Source: Azophilus sp965247035 (GTDB lineage: Bacteria; Pseudomonadota; Gammaproteobacteria; Pseudomonadales; Azotimanducaceae). From it: a stretch of 64,000 nt of DNA. Under the pieces are notes generated by a model. It made no database searches. It had not been told where the DNA came from and saw only the letters and a program-made list of their open reading frames with translations. Below, piece after piece: positions 46,464 to 54,629 of the stretch (positions are counted from its first letter, which is position 1; every line of letters starts with the position of its first letter). The stretch is taken from assembly GCA_965247035.1 (NCBI GenBank), contig CBDFGJ010000001.1, positions 1,240,001-1,304,000 of the forward strand. The letters run 5' to 3'. Both the position numbers and the translations under genes were made by a program.

Positions 46464-46550
46464 TCCGCCTGAGCCAGAGCCTTCAGTCCTCAGCCCGGGG
46501 CGAGACAGTCGGCGGCTGCGAATTTGACTTTCTTGTGTGCGATGCCCCCC

Positions 46551-46660
46551 GCTCCCTGCTGAGGGCTCTTTGTGTGCGAGGGGGGGCCCTCGCGCTCCCT
46601 GCTGAGGGCTCTTTGTGTGCGAGGGGGCCCCTCGCGCTCCCTGCTGAGGGCTCTTGCCGC
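46551..46660. repeat. Three tandem 43-bp hairpin repeats before hisB
   Basis: GCTCCCTGCTGAGGGCTC recurs at 46551, 46594 and 46636. Between copies are GTGTGCGAGGG-type blocks, and GCGAGGGGGGGCCCTCGC (46577-46594) can form a near-perfect GC hairpin. They may end transcription from the upstream gene or be selfish slippage products. Confidence 0.8.
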
Positions 46661-46688
46661 CCTTTTCCCGCGATCAAAAGACCAACGT

Positions 46689-46713
46689 CGCGCAAGCAAG
46701 TATACTTGCGCGG
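46689..46713. promoter_or_regulatory. Palindrome upstream of hisB
   Basis: CGCGCAAG-CAAGTATA-CTTGCGCG is an 8-bp perfect inverted repeat around an 8-nt spacer, ending 24 bp before the hisB ATG. It could be an operator or an mRNA hairpin; nothing identifies a partner. Confidence 0.4.
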
Positions 46714-46736
46714 CATTTACCCCACCCCGTTTAACC

Positions 46737-47333
46737 ATGAATTCCGCCCGCGTCGCTGAAATTTCCCGCAATACCCGGGAAACCCGCATCAACCTCAGCC
46801 TTAACTTAGATGGGCAAGGCGCTAGCAGCCTCACCACCGGCATGCCCTTTTTCGATCACATGCTAGCCCAAGTGGCCCGACACGGATTGATTGATCTGCG
46901 AATTGAGGCGCAAGGAGACTTGGAAGTGGACGCCCACCACACAGTGGAGGACATCGGCATCGTCTTCGGCCAAGCCTTCGCCGAAGCCATCGGCGACAAG
47001 CAGGGGCTCGCCCGCTACGGCCACGCCTACGTGCCCTTGGACGAAGCCTTGTCACGGGCGGTGGTCGATCTTTCTGGTCGGCCCGGATTGCTGTATGAAT
47101 GCACCTTCGTCCGACCCCGCGTCGGCAACTTTGACGTGGACCTTTTGCGCGAGTTTTTCCAAGGCTTCGTCAACCATGCCAGAGTGACCGTTCACCTAGA
47201 CAACCTGCGCGGCGCCAATGCCCACCACCAAGCGGAAACGCTGTTCAAGGCGTTTGGACGGGCCCTGCGAATGGCGGTCGCGTTCGATTCCCGTGCGGCC
47301 GGCCAAATACCCTCGACCAAGGGTTCGTTGTAG
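46737..47333 (+). CDS. hisB: Imidazoleglycerol-phosphate dehydratase
   Basis: Histidine biosynthesis enzyme of 198 residues, the monofunctional form. Metal-binding motifs are MPFFDHMLAQVARHG, DAHHTVEDIGIVFGQA and NAHHQAETLFKAF. The start at 46737 (MNSARVAEISRNTRETRI) is preferred to the longer frame that runs into the repeats upstream. It is followed after 13 bp by hisA. In many gammaproteobacteria hisH lies between the two, but it is missing here. Confidence 0.95.
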   Translation: MNSARVAEISRNTRETRINLSLNLDGQGASSLTTGMPFFDHMLAQVARHGLIDLRIEAQGDLEVDAHHTVEDIGIVFGQAFAEAIGDKQGLARYGHAYVPLDEALSRAVVDLSGRPGLLYECTFVRPRVGNFDVDLLREFFQGFVNHARVTVHLDNLRGANAHHQAETLFKAFGRALRMAVAFDSRAAGQIPSTKGSL

Positions 47334-47346
47334 CGCCGTAAAGCCC

Positions 47347-48084
47347 GTGCTGTTGATTCCAGCCATTGACCTGAAGGACGGCCAGTGCGTGCGCTTGGAG
47401 CAAGGCCGCATGGACACCGCCACCCTGTTTTCCAACGACCCGGAAGCCATGGCCGAGCATTGGCTGGAGGCAGGCTGCCGAAGATTGCACCTGGTTGATC
47501 TTGACGCCGCCTTTGCCGGAGCACCGCGCAATCAGCGTTTGATCACCGCGATTGTGAAGCGCGCTGAGGGCGTTCCCGTTCAACTTGGCGGCGGCATTCG
47601 TTCACCGGCCCAAGGCCAAAGATACCTAGACGCCGGGGTGCAGGCGGTGATCGTCGGCACCGCCGCGGTACGGAATTTCGACTTTCTGGCCGACTTGGCG
47701 AAGCGTTTTCCGAAACAAGTCCTATTCGGGCTGGACGCCCGCCAAGGTCAAGCGGCGACCGATGGCTGGGATCTGACCTCGGACCACACCGTACTGGAGC
47801 TAGCGCAGGCGGCGGATTCCCTGCCGTTGGCCGGCATTGTTCATACCGACATCGAACGAGACGGCATGCTTGGCGGCATCAACGTGCATGCAACCTTGGA
47901 GCTCGCCAGCCAAGTTTCAACATCGGTGATCGCTTCCGGCGGCTTAAGCGATCTAGCCGATCTAGCTAGGCTCAAGCAAGCCGATGAAGCAGCCGGCAAG
48001 CTTTTGCTCGGAGCAATTACCGGCCGTGCCATTTACGCCGGAACCCTGGACTTTCGCCAAGGTCAAGCCCTGTTGGACGCCTAA
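47347..48084 (+). CDS. hisA: Phosphoribosyl-formimino-AICAR-phosphate isomerase (HisA)
   Basis: A 245-residue TIM-barrel isomerase of histidine synthesis. The start is GTG at 47347, giving (M)LLIPAIDLKDGQCVRLEQG, the standard opening with the catalytic Asp. GGGIRS and VIVGTAAV form the first phosphate site; HTDIERDGMLGGIN and IASGGLSDL follow. No hisF or hisH is next to it. Its 3' end abuts an IS1595-type remnant, so the rest of an ancestral his operon may have been displaced. Confidence 0.94.
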   Translation: MLLIPAIDLKDGQCVRLEQGRMDTATLFSNDPEAMAEHWLEAGCRRLHLVDLDAAFAGAPRNQRLITAIVKRAEGVPVQLGGGIRSPAQGQRYLDAGVQAVIVGTAAVRNFDFLADLAKRFPKQVLFGLDARQGQAATDGWDLTSDHTVLELAQAADSLPLAGIVHTDIERDGMLGGINVHATLELASQVSTSVIASGGLSDLADLARLKQADEAAGKLLLGAITGRAIYAGTLDFRQGQALLDA

Positions 48085-48330
48085 GCCTGCGGGCCGTGGA
48101 ACCGCCAACGCCCCGTTGGTGCGCCTTTTACGAAAATATCGCCGCATGCCTTGCACCAGTAGCCATGCGGCTTCGATGGCGGCGGTGGGCCAATATCGTC
48201 CAAGCTTCCGCACCGGGGGCAGCACGGCTCACCTCCCCACAACACCTGTTCGAGCCACGCGCGGCAGGCATCCTCATCGGGGAACATCCGGTCAAGCTGC
48301 GGCACGCTGATCGTCTACGCAATCCGCTTC
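48085..48330 (-). pseudogene. IS1595-family transposase N-terminal remnant
   Basis: A 74-codon frame from GTG 48305 (PQLDRMFPDEDACRAWLEQV, then CCPRCGS and WCKACGDIF) is the zinc-ribbon N terminus of an IS1595 transposase. The catalytic part is lost exactly at the hisA stop codon. The sequence up to 48560 has no clear gene; a plausible promoter for the next gene lies in it. Confidence 0.7.
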
Positions 48331-48561
48331 CCGCTGTGGATGACCTTGCCGTCCGCGCCGAACTCCCTGACCGCCATGAACCTCCTATTTGGTAGGCTGC
48401 TCATCCTATCCGACGCGAAATCAGGCGTCTGGCGGCGTTGCTGATTTTGCTGCACAATTCCTATATAAGTGCGCCCGGCACCCTTGTGCGGAGAACTCGG
48501 TATCCCGATCTGACGCGAAGTTCGCACCTGCCATGGCATGACTTCAAGGAGACCGTAGCCC

Positions 48562-49443
48562 ATGATCGAACGCATTCCCTTCGGCACCACTGGCCACCTA
48601 AGCAGCCGCACTCTCTTCGGGGCTGCCGCCCTCGGCGCGATGCGCCAAGAGAAAGCCGACGCCCTGCTTGATCTGCTGCTTGAGTTCGGCGTCAATCACA
48701 TCGACACGGCGGCGAACTATGGGGACTCCGAGCTGCGTATTGCACCTTGGATGAAGAAGCACCGGCAGCACTTCTTCTTGGCCACCAAGACCGGAAACCG
48801 CGACGGGCAGGGCGCTCGGGAAAGCCTGGAACGGTCGCTGACCCATCTTGGCGTCGATCAGGTTGACCTGATCCAGTTGCACAACCTCGTGGACGCAGAC
48901 GAACAACGGCAGGCGTTGGGGCCGGGTGGAGCCCTCGAAGCCCTCGTTGCCGCCCGCGACGCGGGGCTCGTGCGGTTCATCGGCGTGACCGGACACGGCA
49001 CCTTCGCACCGCGCAGGCACTTAGAGAGCCTGCGGCGCTTTCCCTTCGATTCCGTGCTCGTGCCCTGCAACTTCACCATGCTCGCGCAGCCGGAATACGC
49101 GAGCGACTTTGACGAGCTGTACACGACTTGCCAAGAGCATGGCATCGCGTTCCAGACCATCAAGAGCATTGCGCGACGCCGCTGGTCTGAAGCCGACGAA
49201 GGCCGGCGCTACAGTTGGTACCACCCGATCCGGGACGGCGAGGCGCTCAGGCGAGCCGTCCACTTCGTGCTTGCCCGGCCCGGCGCCTTCCTCAACACAT
49301 CAAGCGATGCGACGCTGTTGCGCCCCGTCCTGGAAGCCGCATTCAGCGCAACCGAACCTCCAGCTACAGCCGCGCTCGCGGAGGATGTCCGCAGCCTCGG
49401 AATAGAGCCGCTGTTTGTGCGCGGCGTATCCGACGCGGTCTGA
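48562..49443 (+). CDS. Aldo/keto reductase
   Basis: A 293-residue NADPH-dependent (beta/alpha)8 oxidoreductase. The catalytic tetrad region is HIDTAANYGDSELRI (Asp, Tyr), LATKTGNRDG (Lys) and DLIQLHNLVD (His). VRFIGVTGHGTF follows. The substrate is unknown. It lies alone between the IS1595 remnant and ssb, in the same direction as ssb. A good Shine-Dalgarno (AAGGAGAC) precedes the ATG. Confidence 0.85.
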   Translation: MIERIPFGTTGHLSSRTLFGAAALGAMRQEKADALLDLLLEFGVNHIDTAANYGDSELRIAPWMKKHRQHFFLATKTGNRDGQGARESLERSLTHLGVDQVDLIQLHNLVDADEQRQALGPGGALEALVAARDAGLVRFIGVTGHGTFAPRRHLESLRRFPFDSVLVPCNFTMLAQPEYASDFDELYTTCQEHGIAFQTIKSIARRRWSEADEGRRYSWYHPIRDGEALRRAVHFVLARPGAFLNTSSDATLLRPVLEAAFSATEPPATAALAEDVRSLGIEPLFVRGVSDAV

Positions 49444-49629
49444 GGCCGCCGGAACCCGTTAAACGAGTAGTTCGTAGCCCTCTCGCTCCGCACTCCGCCA
49501 CAATGGGTCGCTGGCTTCCTCCCTAGCGAATCTCCTACATGAAAATTCGATAAATCCGATGGGCTTGGTCTTGCGGATTCATATAGACTTGTGCATTCCA
49601 CTGGCATCCGCACAAGGCATGGGACGGAC

Positions 49630-50154
49630 ATGGCGCGAGGCATCAACAAAGTAATCTTAATCGGCAACTTAGGAAGGGACCCGGAAACCCGCTACACTCA
49701 ATCGGGGTCTGCGGTGGCCAATTTCAGCGTTGCCACGTCGGAAGGCTGGCGGGACCGCCAAACCAACGAATCGCAGGAGCGCACGGAGTGGCACAACGTG
49801 GTCTGCTTTGCGCGGCTTGCCGAGATTGCCGGCGAGTATTTGCGTAAGGGCTCCAAGGTGTACATTGAAGGCAGTCTGCGCTCCTCTAGTTGGGAGAAAG
49901 AGGGGCAAAAGCATTACCGCACGGAGGTTATCGCCCGCGAGATGCAGATGCTCGACAGTCGGGGGGGCGGTGACGGCGAAAGCTATCAGTCAAGGCCGCC
50001 GGCCCAATCCTCTCGGGGCGGTGACGGCGAAAGCTATCAGCCAAGGCCACCGGCCCAATCCTCTCGGGACGGTGGTGGGCCGCTTCCCAGCGCCACCAAT
50101 GAGCCGACCGTGGTGGATAGCACGGACGACATGGAGGATGACATCCCGTTCTGA
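49630..50154 (+). CDS. ssb: Single-stranded DNA-binding protein
   Basis: 174 residues. The OB-fold begins MARGINKVILIGNLGRDPET; EWHNVVCFARLAEIAGEYL is also typical. The disordered linker contains a 17-residue tandem duplication (GDGESYQxRPPAQSSR twice), and the protein ends in the acidic partner-binding tip DMEDDIPF. The start at 49630 excludes 13 upstream codons. SSB coats single-stranded DNA and recruits repair and replication proteins. Confidence 0.95.
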   Translation: MARGINKVILIGNLGRDPETRYTQSGSAVANFSVATSEGWRDRQTNESQERTEWHNVVCFARLAEIAGEYLRKGSKVYIEGSLRSSSWEKEGQKHYRTEVIAREMQMLDSRGGGDGESYQSRPPAQSSRGGDGESYQPRPPAQSSRDGGGPLPSATNEPTVVDSTDDMEDDIPF

Positions 50155-50181
50155 CGCCTGCGCTTGGCGCTGCTGCTAGCC

Positions 50182-50970
50182 TTAGCTGAAGAATAGCAGC
50201 AGCGCCAACCCCAATGCCAAGCGGTAGCACACGTAAGGCAGCAATCCGGTGCGCTCGATTAACCCCACGAACAACCTGATGCACAGGTAGGCGCTGACCG
50301 CGGCGATGGCGATGCCGAGGGCGAGGTCTGCGAACTGGCCCTGCCAAGCCTCGGCCGGCAGCTCAAGCCCGGTTACCAAGGCGGCACCGCTGATGGCCGG
50401 AATGGCCAGCAAGAACGCCACTCTGGCCGCCGCCGTGCGCGAAAGTCCAAGCAACAGAGCGACGGTGATCGTCACTCCCGAGCGGGAGGTTCCCGGGATT
50501 ATGGCGATGGCTTGGGCCAAGCCGATTAGCAGGGCGTCGCGCCAAGTCAATAGCTGCCGCTCGCCTCGTTTGATGTCCGCCCACCAAAGCGCCAAGCCGA
50601 ATGCCAGCGTCGACGACGCGATGACCAGCGCACTGCGCAGTTCATTTTCGACCCAACCGCGCAGGGTGAATCCAACCACCACCACCGGCAAGGAGGCGAA
50701 AGCGATCTTGAGCAGAAGATCAAGCTGCTCGTCTTGGCGCCTGTAGCGTAGGTAGCCCCATGCGGCTGCGGTGAAGCCGCAGCAGTCCCTCCGGTAGTAC
50801 CCGACCACAGCGGCTAGTGAGCCAAGATGGACGGCGACGTCAAAGGCCAATCCTTGGTCCGGCCACTGAGTCAGTTTACTGGCCAGGATCAGGTGCGCCG
50901 CGCTGGAGACGGGCAGAAATTCAGTTGCGCCTTGGAGCAGTGCGAGAGTGATGGTTTGCAGCAGATCCAT
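50182..50970 (-). CDS. uppP: Undecaprenyl-diphosphatase UppP (BacA)
   Basis: A 262-residue membrane phosphatase that recycles the C55 lipid carrier of cell wall synthesis. It has the conserved LLQGATEFLPVSSAAHLIL and the second motif AIIPGTSRSGVTITVALLLG. About eight membrane segments. It converges with ssb. Its upstream region contains a duplicated 181-bp unit starting 10 bp before the ATG. Confidence 0.94.
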   Translation of the reverse strand: MDLLQTITLALLQGATEFLPVSSAAHLILASKLTQWPDQGLAFDVAVHLGSLAAVVGYYRRDCCGFTAAAWGYLRYRRQDEQLDLLLKIAFASLPVVVVGFTLRGWVENELRSALVIASSTLAFGLALWWADIKRGERQLLTWRDALLIGLAQAIAIIPGTSRSGVTITVALLLGLSRTAAARVAFLLAIPAISGAALVTGLELPAEAWQGQFADLALGIAIAAVSAYLCIRLFVGLIERTGLLPYVCYRLALGLALLLFFS

Positions 50971-50979
50971 GGGTCGATT

Positions 50980-52200
50980 CAGGGCGACAAGGGGGCATTA
51001 TCCCCTGAGACAGAGGCTGAAGTCGCCTTGAGCTGACTCCCAAGCCGATCCCCTGTGGGCGTTTGTCTGGTCCGGTATGTTTGTGTGTCCGCCTTGATTG
51101 TGTGTGTGCGCCTTGATTGTGTGCGCCTTGATTGTGTGATTATTGTCCGCCTCCGCCTTTCAGGGCGACAAGGGGACATTATCCCCTGAGACAGAGGCTG
51201 AAGTCGCCTTAAGCTGACTCCCAAGCCGATCCCCTGTGGGCGCTTGTCTGGTCCGGTATGTTTGTGTGTCCACCTTGATTGTGAGCCGATCCCCTGTGGG
51301 CGCTTGTCTGGTCCGGCATGTTTGTGTGTCCGCCTTGATTGTGTGTCCGCCTTGATTGTGACATCCCTGCCCGGCCCTTTCTAGGACTCTCCGGCGACGA
51401 CCGGAGCGCCATCCGCGACACCGTCAACGACTACCTCGACAGCACGCTGTAAGGAGCCGTGGTCCGGCGCGATTCCGCTGCTGGCGATCCTCGCCCGGAA
51501 CGGTTGACCCGGCCGCACCATCATCCATCACTCTCATGACGTTCCCGCAGGACCCTTTCCCTCTCCCGCGCCGGTGTTGAGTATGTCAACACTCTGTTGA
51601 TTTTGCGCGACTAAGCGCGGCGATGTGCACATAGTTTTTCGCATGAATCTACATTGACTGTTGTGTGTCCGCCTTGACTTGTTTGGCTGCGCCTTGGCTG
51701 CGCGTGTCCGCCTTGACCGTGTTTGGCTGCGCCTTGGCTGCGCGTGTCCGCCTTGACCGTGTTTGGCTGCGCCTTGGCTGTGTGTGTCCGCCTTGACCGG
51801 CCTTTCCCGCAGGACCCTTTCCCTCTCCCGCGCCGATGTTGAGTATGTCAACACTCTGTTGATTTTGCGCGACTAAGCGCGGCGATGTACGCATAGTTTT
51901 TCGCATGAATCTACATTGACTGTTGTGTGTCCGCCTTGACTTGTTTGGCTTGTCCGCCTTGACCGTGTTTGGCTGCGCCTTGGCTGTGTGTGTCCGTCTT
52001 GACCGGCCTGAATAGCCCTGAGTTTTTCGCATGAATCTACATTGACTGTTGTGTGTCCGCCTTGACTTGTTTGGCTGCGCCTTGGCTGTGTGTGTCCGCC
52101 TTGACCGTGTCCGCCTTGACCGGCCTGGCTGTGTGTGTCCGCCTTGACCGGCCTTGACCATCGTGTCGTTGTGTGTCCGATTCAGATTGTGTTGTCCGAT
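50980..52200. repeat. Mosaic repeat field upstream of uppP and proA
   Basis: Unit A (AGGGCGACAAGGGG, then TTATCCCCTGAGACAGAGGC and CCGATCCCCTGTGGGCG) starts at 50980 and again at 51161, with a partial copy from 51283. Unit C (CAGGACCCTTTCCCTCTCCC, then TTTTTCGCATGAATCTACAT) occurs at 51546 and 51809, with a partial copy near 52025. Between and around them the 11-mer GTCCGCCTTGA recurs at least a dozen times, mixed with TTGGCTGCGCCTTGGCTG. No protein-coding gene is credible; long minus-strand frames (SRRTHTAKAQPN) just follow the repeat. Confidence 0.9.
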
Positions 52201-52331
52201 TCAGATTGATTCAGCTCTGCCCGATTCAGATCTTTCCCGTCTTGCCTGTCGATCTTCTATAATGTGGGTCGTTCGCGGCTATTGGCGCGATTTTCCAATT
52301 GCTCCCTATCGAGATGGCGGGATGAATTGAC

Positions 52332-53630
52332 GTGGGTGTTGCGGAATCGAAATTGACGAATTCTGAAGCGAGCCAGGAAATCGAAGCGCAGATGCGGCAA
52401 ATGGGCATTGCCGCCCGCGTTGCGTCGCGGGTCTTGGCGACGGCGAATTCGGCCGCTAAATCTGCTGCCCTCAAGGCCGTGGCACGGCGCTTGGATCAGG
52501 CCCGGGAGACGCTAAAAGCCGCCAATGCAATGGATCTGGCGGCGGCCCGCGGCGGCGTCGATGCCGCCCGGCTGGATCGCCTCGGCCTTGACGACCGTGC
52601 CATCGACCGCATGGTGGAAGGCATGGCGCAAGTCGACCAACTGCCGGATCCCGTGGGCGAGATTTCGGACCTGCGCTATCGGCCATCCGGCATCCAGGTT
52701 GGCAGAATGCGGGTGCCTTTGGGCGTTATCGGCATCATCTACGAATCCCGCCCCAACGTCACCGCCGAGGCGGCGGCGTTGAGCCTGAAGAGCGGCAACG
52801 CCTGCATTCTGCGCGGCGGTTCGGAGGCACTTGAATCCAATCAGGCAATCGCCGCCTGCATCCACCAAGGGATTGCGGAGGCAGGCCTGCCCTTGGCCGC
52901 CGTGCAACTGGTGTCGACAACTGATCGGGCGGCGGTCGGCGCCCTGCTTCAGCTTGATGAGTACGTGGATGTCATCATCCCCCGGGGCGGCAAGGGGTTG
53001 ATCGAACGCATCACGCGGGAGTCGCGCATTCCGGTTATCAAGCACTTGGATGGCGTCTGCCATCTATACATCGACGACACGGCGGACTTGGCGATGGCCC
53101 AAGCCATCGCCGTCAACTCCAAGACCGAAAAGTACGCGGTCTGCAATGCGCTGGAAACCTTGCTGGTGGCCGAAGGCGTAGCCGATGACATCCTGCCCTC
53201 GTTGGGTGCGCAGTTCGATCAGGCTGGCGTTGAGCTGCGCGCCTGCGCCAAGGCCCGAAGCTGGCTACCACAAGCGAAGGAGGCGACCGAGGCGGATTGG
53301 CAGGATGAGTACCTTGGCCCTGTGCTGGCCGTGCGCGTGGTCAAGGATATGGACCAAGCCATAGAGCACATCAACCGCTACGGCTCCCAGCATACGGACG
53401 CCATTGTCAGCAACGACTACGCCAAGGCCCATCGCTTTCTGCGATCGGTGGATTCGGCTTCAGTCATGGTCAATGCCAGCACCCAGTTCGCCGATGGCAT
53501 GGAATACGGCCTCGGCGCGGAAATCGGCATCTCCACGAACAAGCTCCACGCCCGAGGTCCTGTCGGCTTGCATGGGCTGACCTCGGAGAAATACGTGGTG
53601 TTCGGCAACGGCGAGACTCGCCACCGTTGA
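52332..53630 (+). CDS. proA: Gamma-glutamyl phosphate reductase
   Basis: Second step of proline synthesis; reduces gamma-glutamyl phosphate to the semialdehyde. 432 residues from GTG 52332, or 412 from the ATG at 52392 (MRQMGIAARVASRVLA), which matches the usual family start better. The catalytic Cys is in KYAVCNALETLLV; VIGIIYESRPNVT and IPVIKHLDGVCHLY are typical. First gene of a long plus-strand series; it overlaps nadD by 4 nt. Confidence 0.95.
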   Translation: MGVAESKLTNSEASQEIEAQMRQMGIAARVASRVLATANSAAKSAALKAVARRLDQARETLKAANAMDLAAARGGVDAARLDRLGLDDRAIDRMVEGMAQVDQLPDPVGEISDLRYRPSGIQVGRMRVPLGVIGIIYESRPNVTAEAAALSLKSGNACILRGGSEALESNQAIAACIHQGIAEAGLPLAAVQLVSTTDRAAVGALLQLDEYVDVIIPRGGKGLIERITRESRIPVIKHLDGVCHLYIDDTADLAMAQAIAVNSKTEKYAVCNALETLLVAEGVADDILPSLGAQFDQAGVELRACAKARSWLPQAKEATEADWQDEYLGPVLAVRVVKDMDQAIEHINRYGSQHTDAIVSNDYAKAHRFLRSVDSASVMVNASTQFADGMEYGLGAEIGISTNKLHARGPVGLHGLTSEKYVVFGNGETRHR

Positions 53631-54271
53631 TTGCTCTGCTCGGCGGCACCTTCGACCCGGTTCATCATGGCCACTTGCAGGCCGCGCTGGCGGCGGCGAA
53701 AGCACTTGCCTGTCCAGTGCACTTGGTGTTGGCCGCTTCCCCACCAAATCGACCGCCGCCCCAGGCCGGGGTTGACCATCGTTGGGCGCTGCTCAAGCTG
53801 GCCTGCGCCGACCATCCCGAGCTGCAGGCCGACGATGTGGAACTGCATCGGCGCGGGATGAGCTACACGGTGGACACCCTTGCCGCCATCCGCAAAGAGC
53901 ACCCTGACGAAGCCCTGTGCTGGATCATCGGTGTGGACGCCTTCAACCAACTCCACACTTGGCGCAATTGGCCGCGGCTATTCAACTTGGCCCACTTGGC
54001 CTTGCTGCCAAGGCCCGGGGCGACAATTGCGGAACCGTTGCGCCGGCTCTATGAACGTCTTAAGCGGAACTGGGCTGGCAACACCCACGGCGGCATCCAG
54101 ATGCTTGAAGGAGAGATGCTGTCGGTATCCGCATCAAACATTCGCAATTTGGCCGCCGCCGGCGCGGATTTTCAGCATTTGCTGCCGAACCCGGTTCACG
54201 CCTATATTAAGCAGCATGCGCTCTACTTGGGGAGCGCCGGAGGCACGAGTGACTGCGCAAGGTCTGCGTGA
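53627..54271 (+). CDS. nadD: Nicotinate-nucleotide adenylyltransferase
   Basis: NaMN + ATP to NaAD in NAD synthesis. 214 residues with the nucleotidyl-transfer motifs ALLGGTFDPVHHGHLQAA and SVSASNIRNLAAAG. The start is TTG at 53627, overlapping the proA stop (TTGA). The last 20 codons overlap the start of rsfS in another frame. Confidence 0.93.
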   Translation: MIALLGGTFDPVHHGHLQAALAAAKALACPVHLVLAASPPNRPPPQAGVDHRWALLKLACADHPELQADDVELHRRGMSYTVDTLAAIRKEHPDEALCWIIGVDAFNQLHTWRNWPRLFNLAHLALLPRPGATIAEPLRRLYERLKRNWAGNTHGGIQMLEGEMLSVSASNIRNLAAAGADFQHLLPNPVHAYIKQHALYLGSAGGTSDCARSA

Positions 54272-54629
54272 CGCCATAACGAAAGCCCTTGAGGATATGA
54301 AGGGCCGGGATCTGGTCGCCTTGGAAGTGCGTCAACTGACGGATCTGATGGATTTCATGCTCATCGCCACCGGCGGCTCCAACCGCCATGTCAAGGCGCT
54401 AGTGGACCAAGTGATTGAAACGGCCAAGGCGGCCGGCGTGATGCCGCTTGGCGTGGAGGGCCGGGACAACCATGAGTGGGTGCTGGTTGACCTTGGCCCG
54501 GTGGTGGTTCACATCATGCAGGCGGCCACCCGGGAGTTCTACGGCTTGGAGCGCCTCTGGACGCCCATCCCGGTGGATTCCAGCCTCGCTATTCCCGAAG
54601 GCGAAGCAGCGAGCGGAGACCAAGGATGA
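54249..54629 (+). CDS. rsfS: Ribosomal silencing factor RsfS
   Basis: A 126-residue protein that binds L14 (uL14) and blocks ribosomal subunit joining on starvation. GTG at 54249 (VTAQGLRDAITKALEDMKGR) aligns with the E. coli start; an internal ATG at 54297 would truncate the first helix. The family motif is MPLGVEGRDNHEWVLVDLGP with VVHIMQAATREFYGLERLW. It overlaps nadD by 23 nt and mrdA by 4 nt. The rlmH gene that usually follows is absent. Confidence 0.93.
   Translation: MTAQGLRDAITKALEDMKGRDLVALEVRQLTDLMDFMLIATGGSNRHVKALVDQVIETAKAAGVMPLGVEGRDNHEWVLVDLGPVVVHIMQAATREFYGLERLWTPIPVDSSLAIPEGEAASGDQG

Noticed and set aside
46572..46736. N-terminal extension of HisB
   Set aside because: It translates the hairpin repeats; the HisB domain starts at 46737.
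47281..47300. tRNA T-loop-like GTTCGATTCC
   Set aside because: It is coding sequence of hisB with no cloverleaf around it.
51649..52161. Long minus-strand frame of 170 codons
   Set aside because: It only translates the repeat modules (SRRTHTAKAQPN) and has no gene-like composition.
51060..52170. CRISPR array
   Set aside because: The repeated 11-mer has no constant spacer length and the intervening sequence is itself repeated; no cas gene is near.
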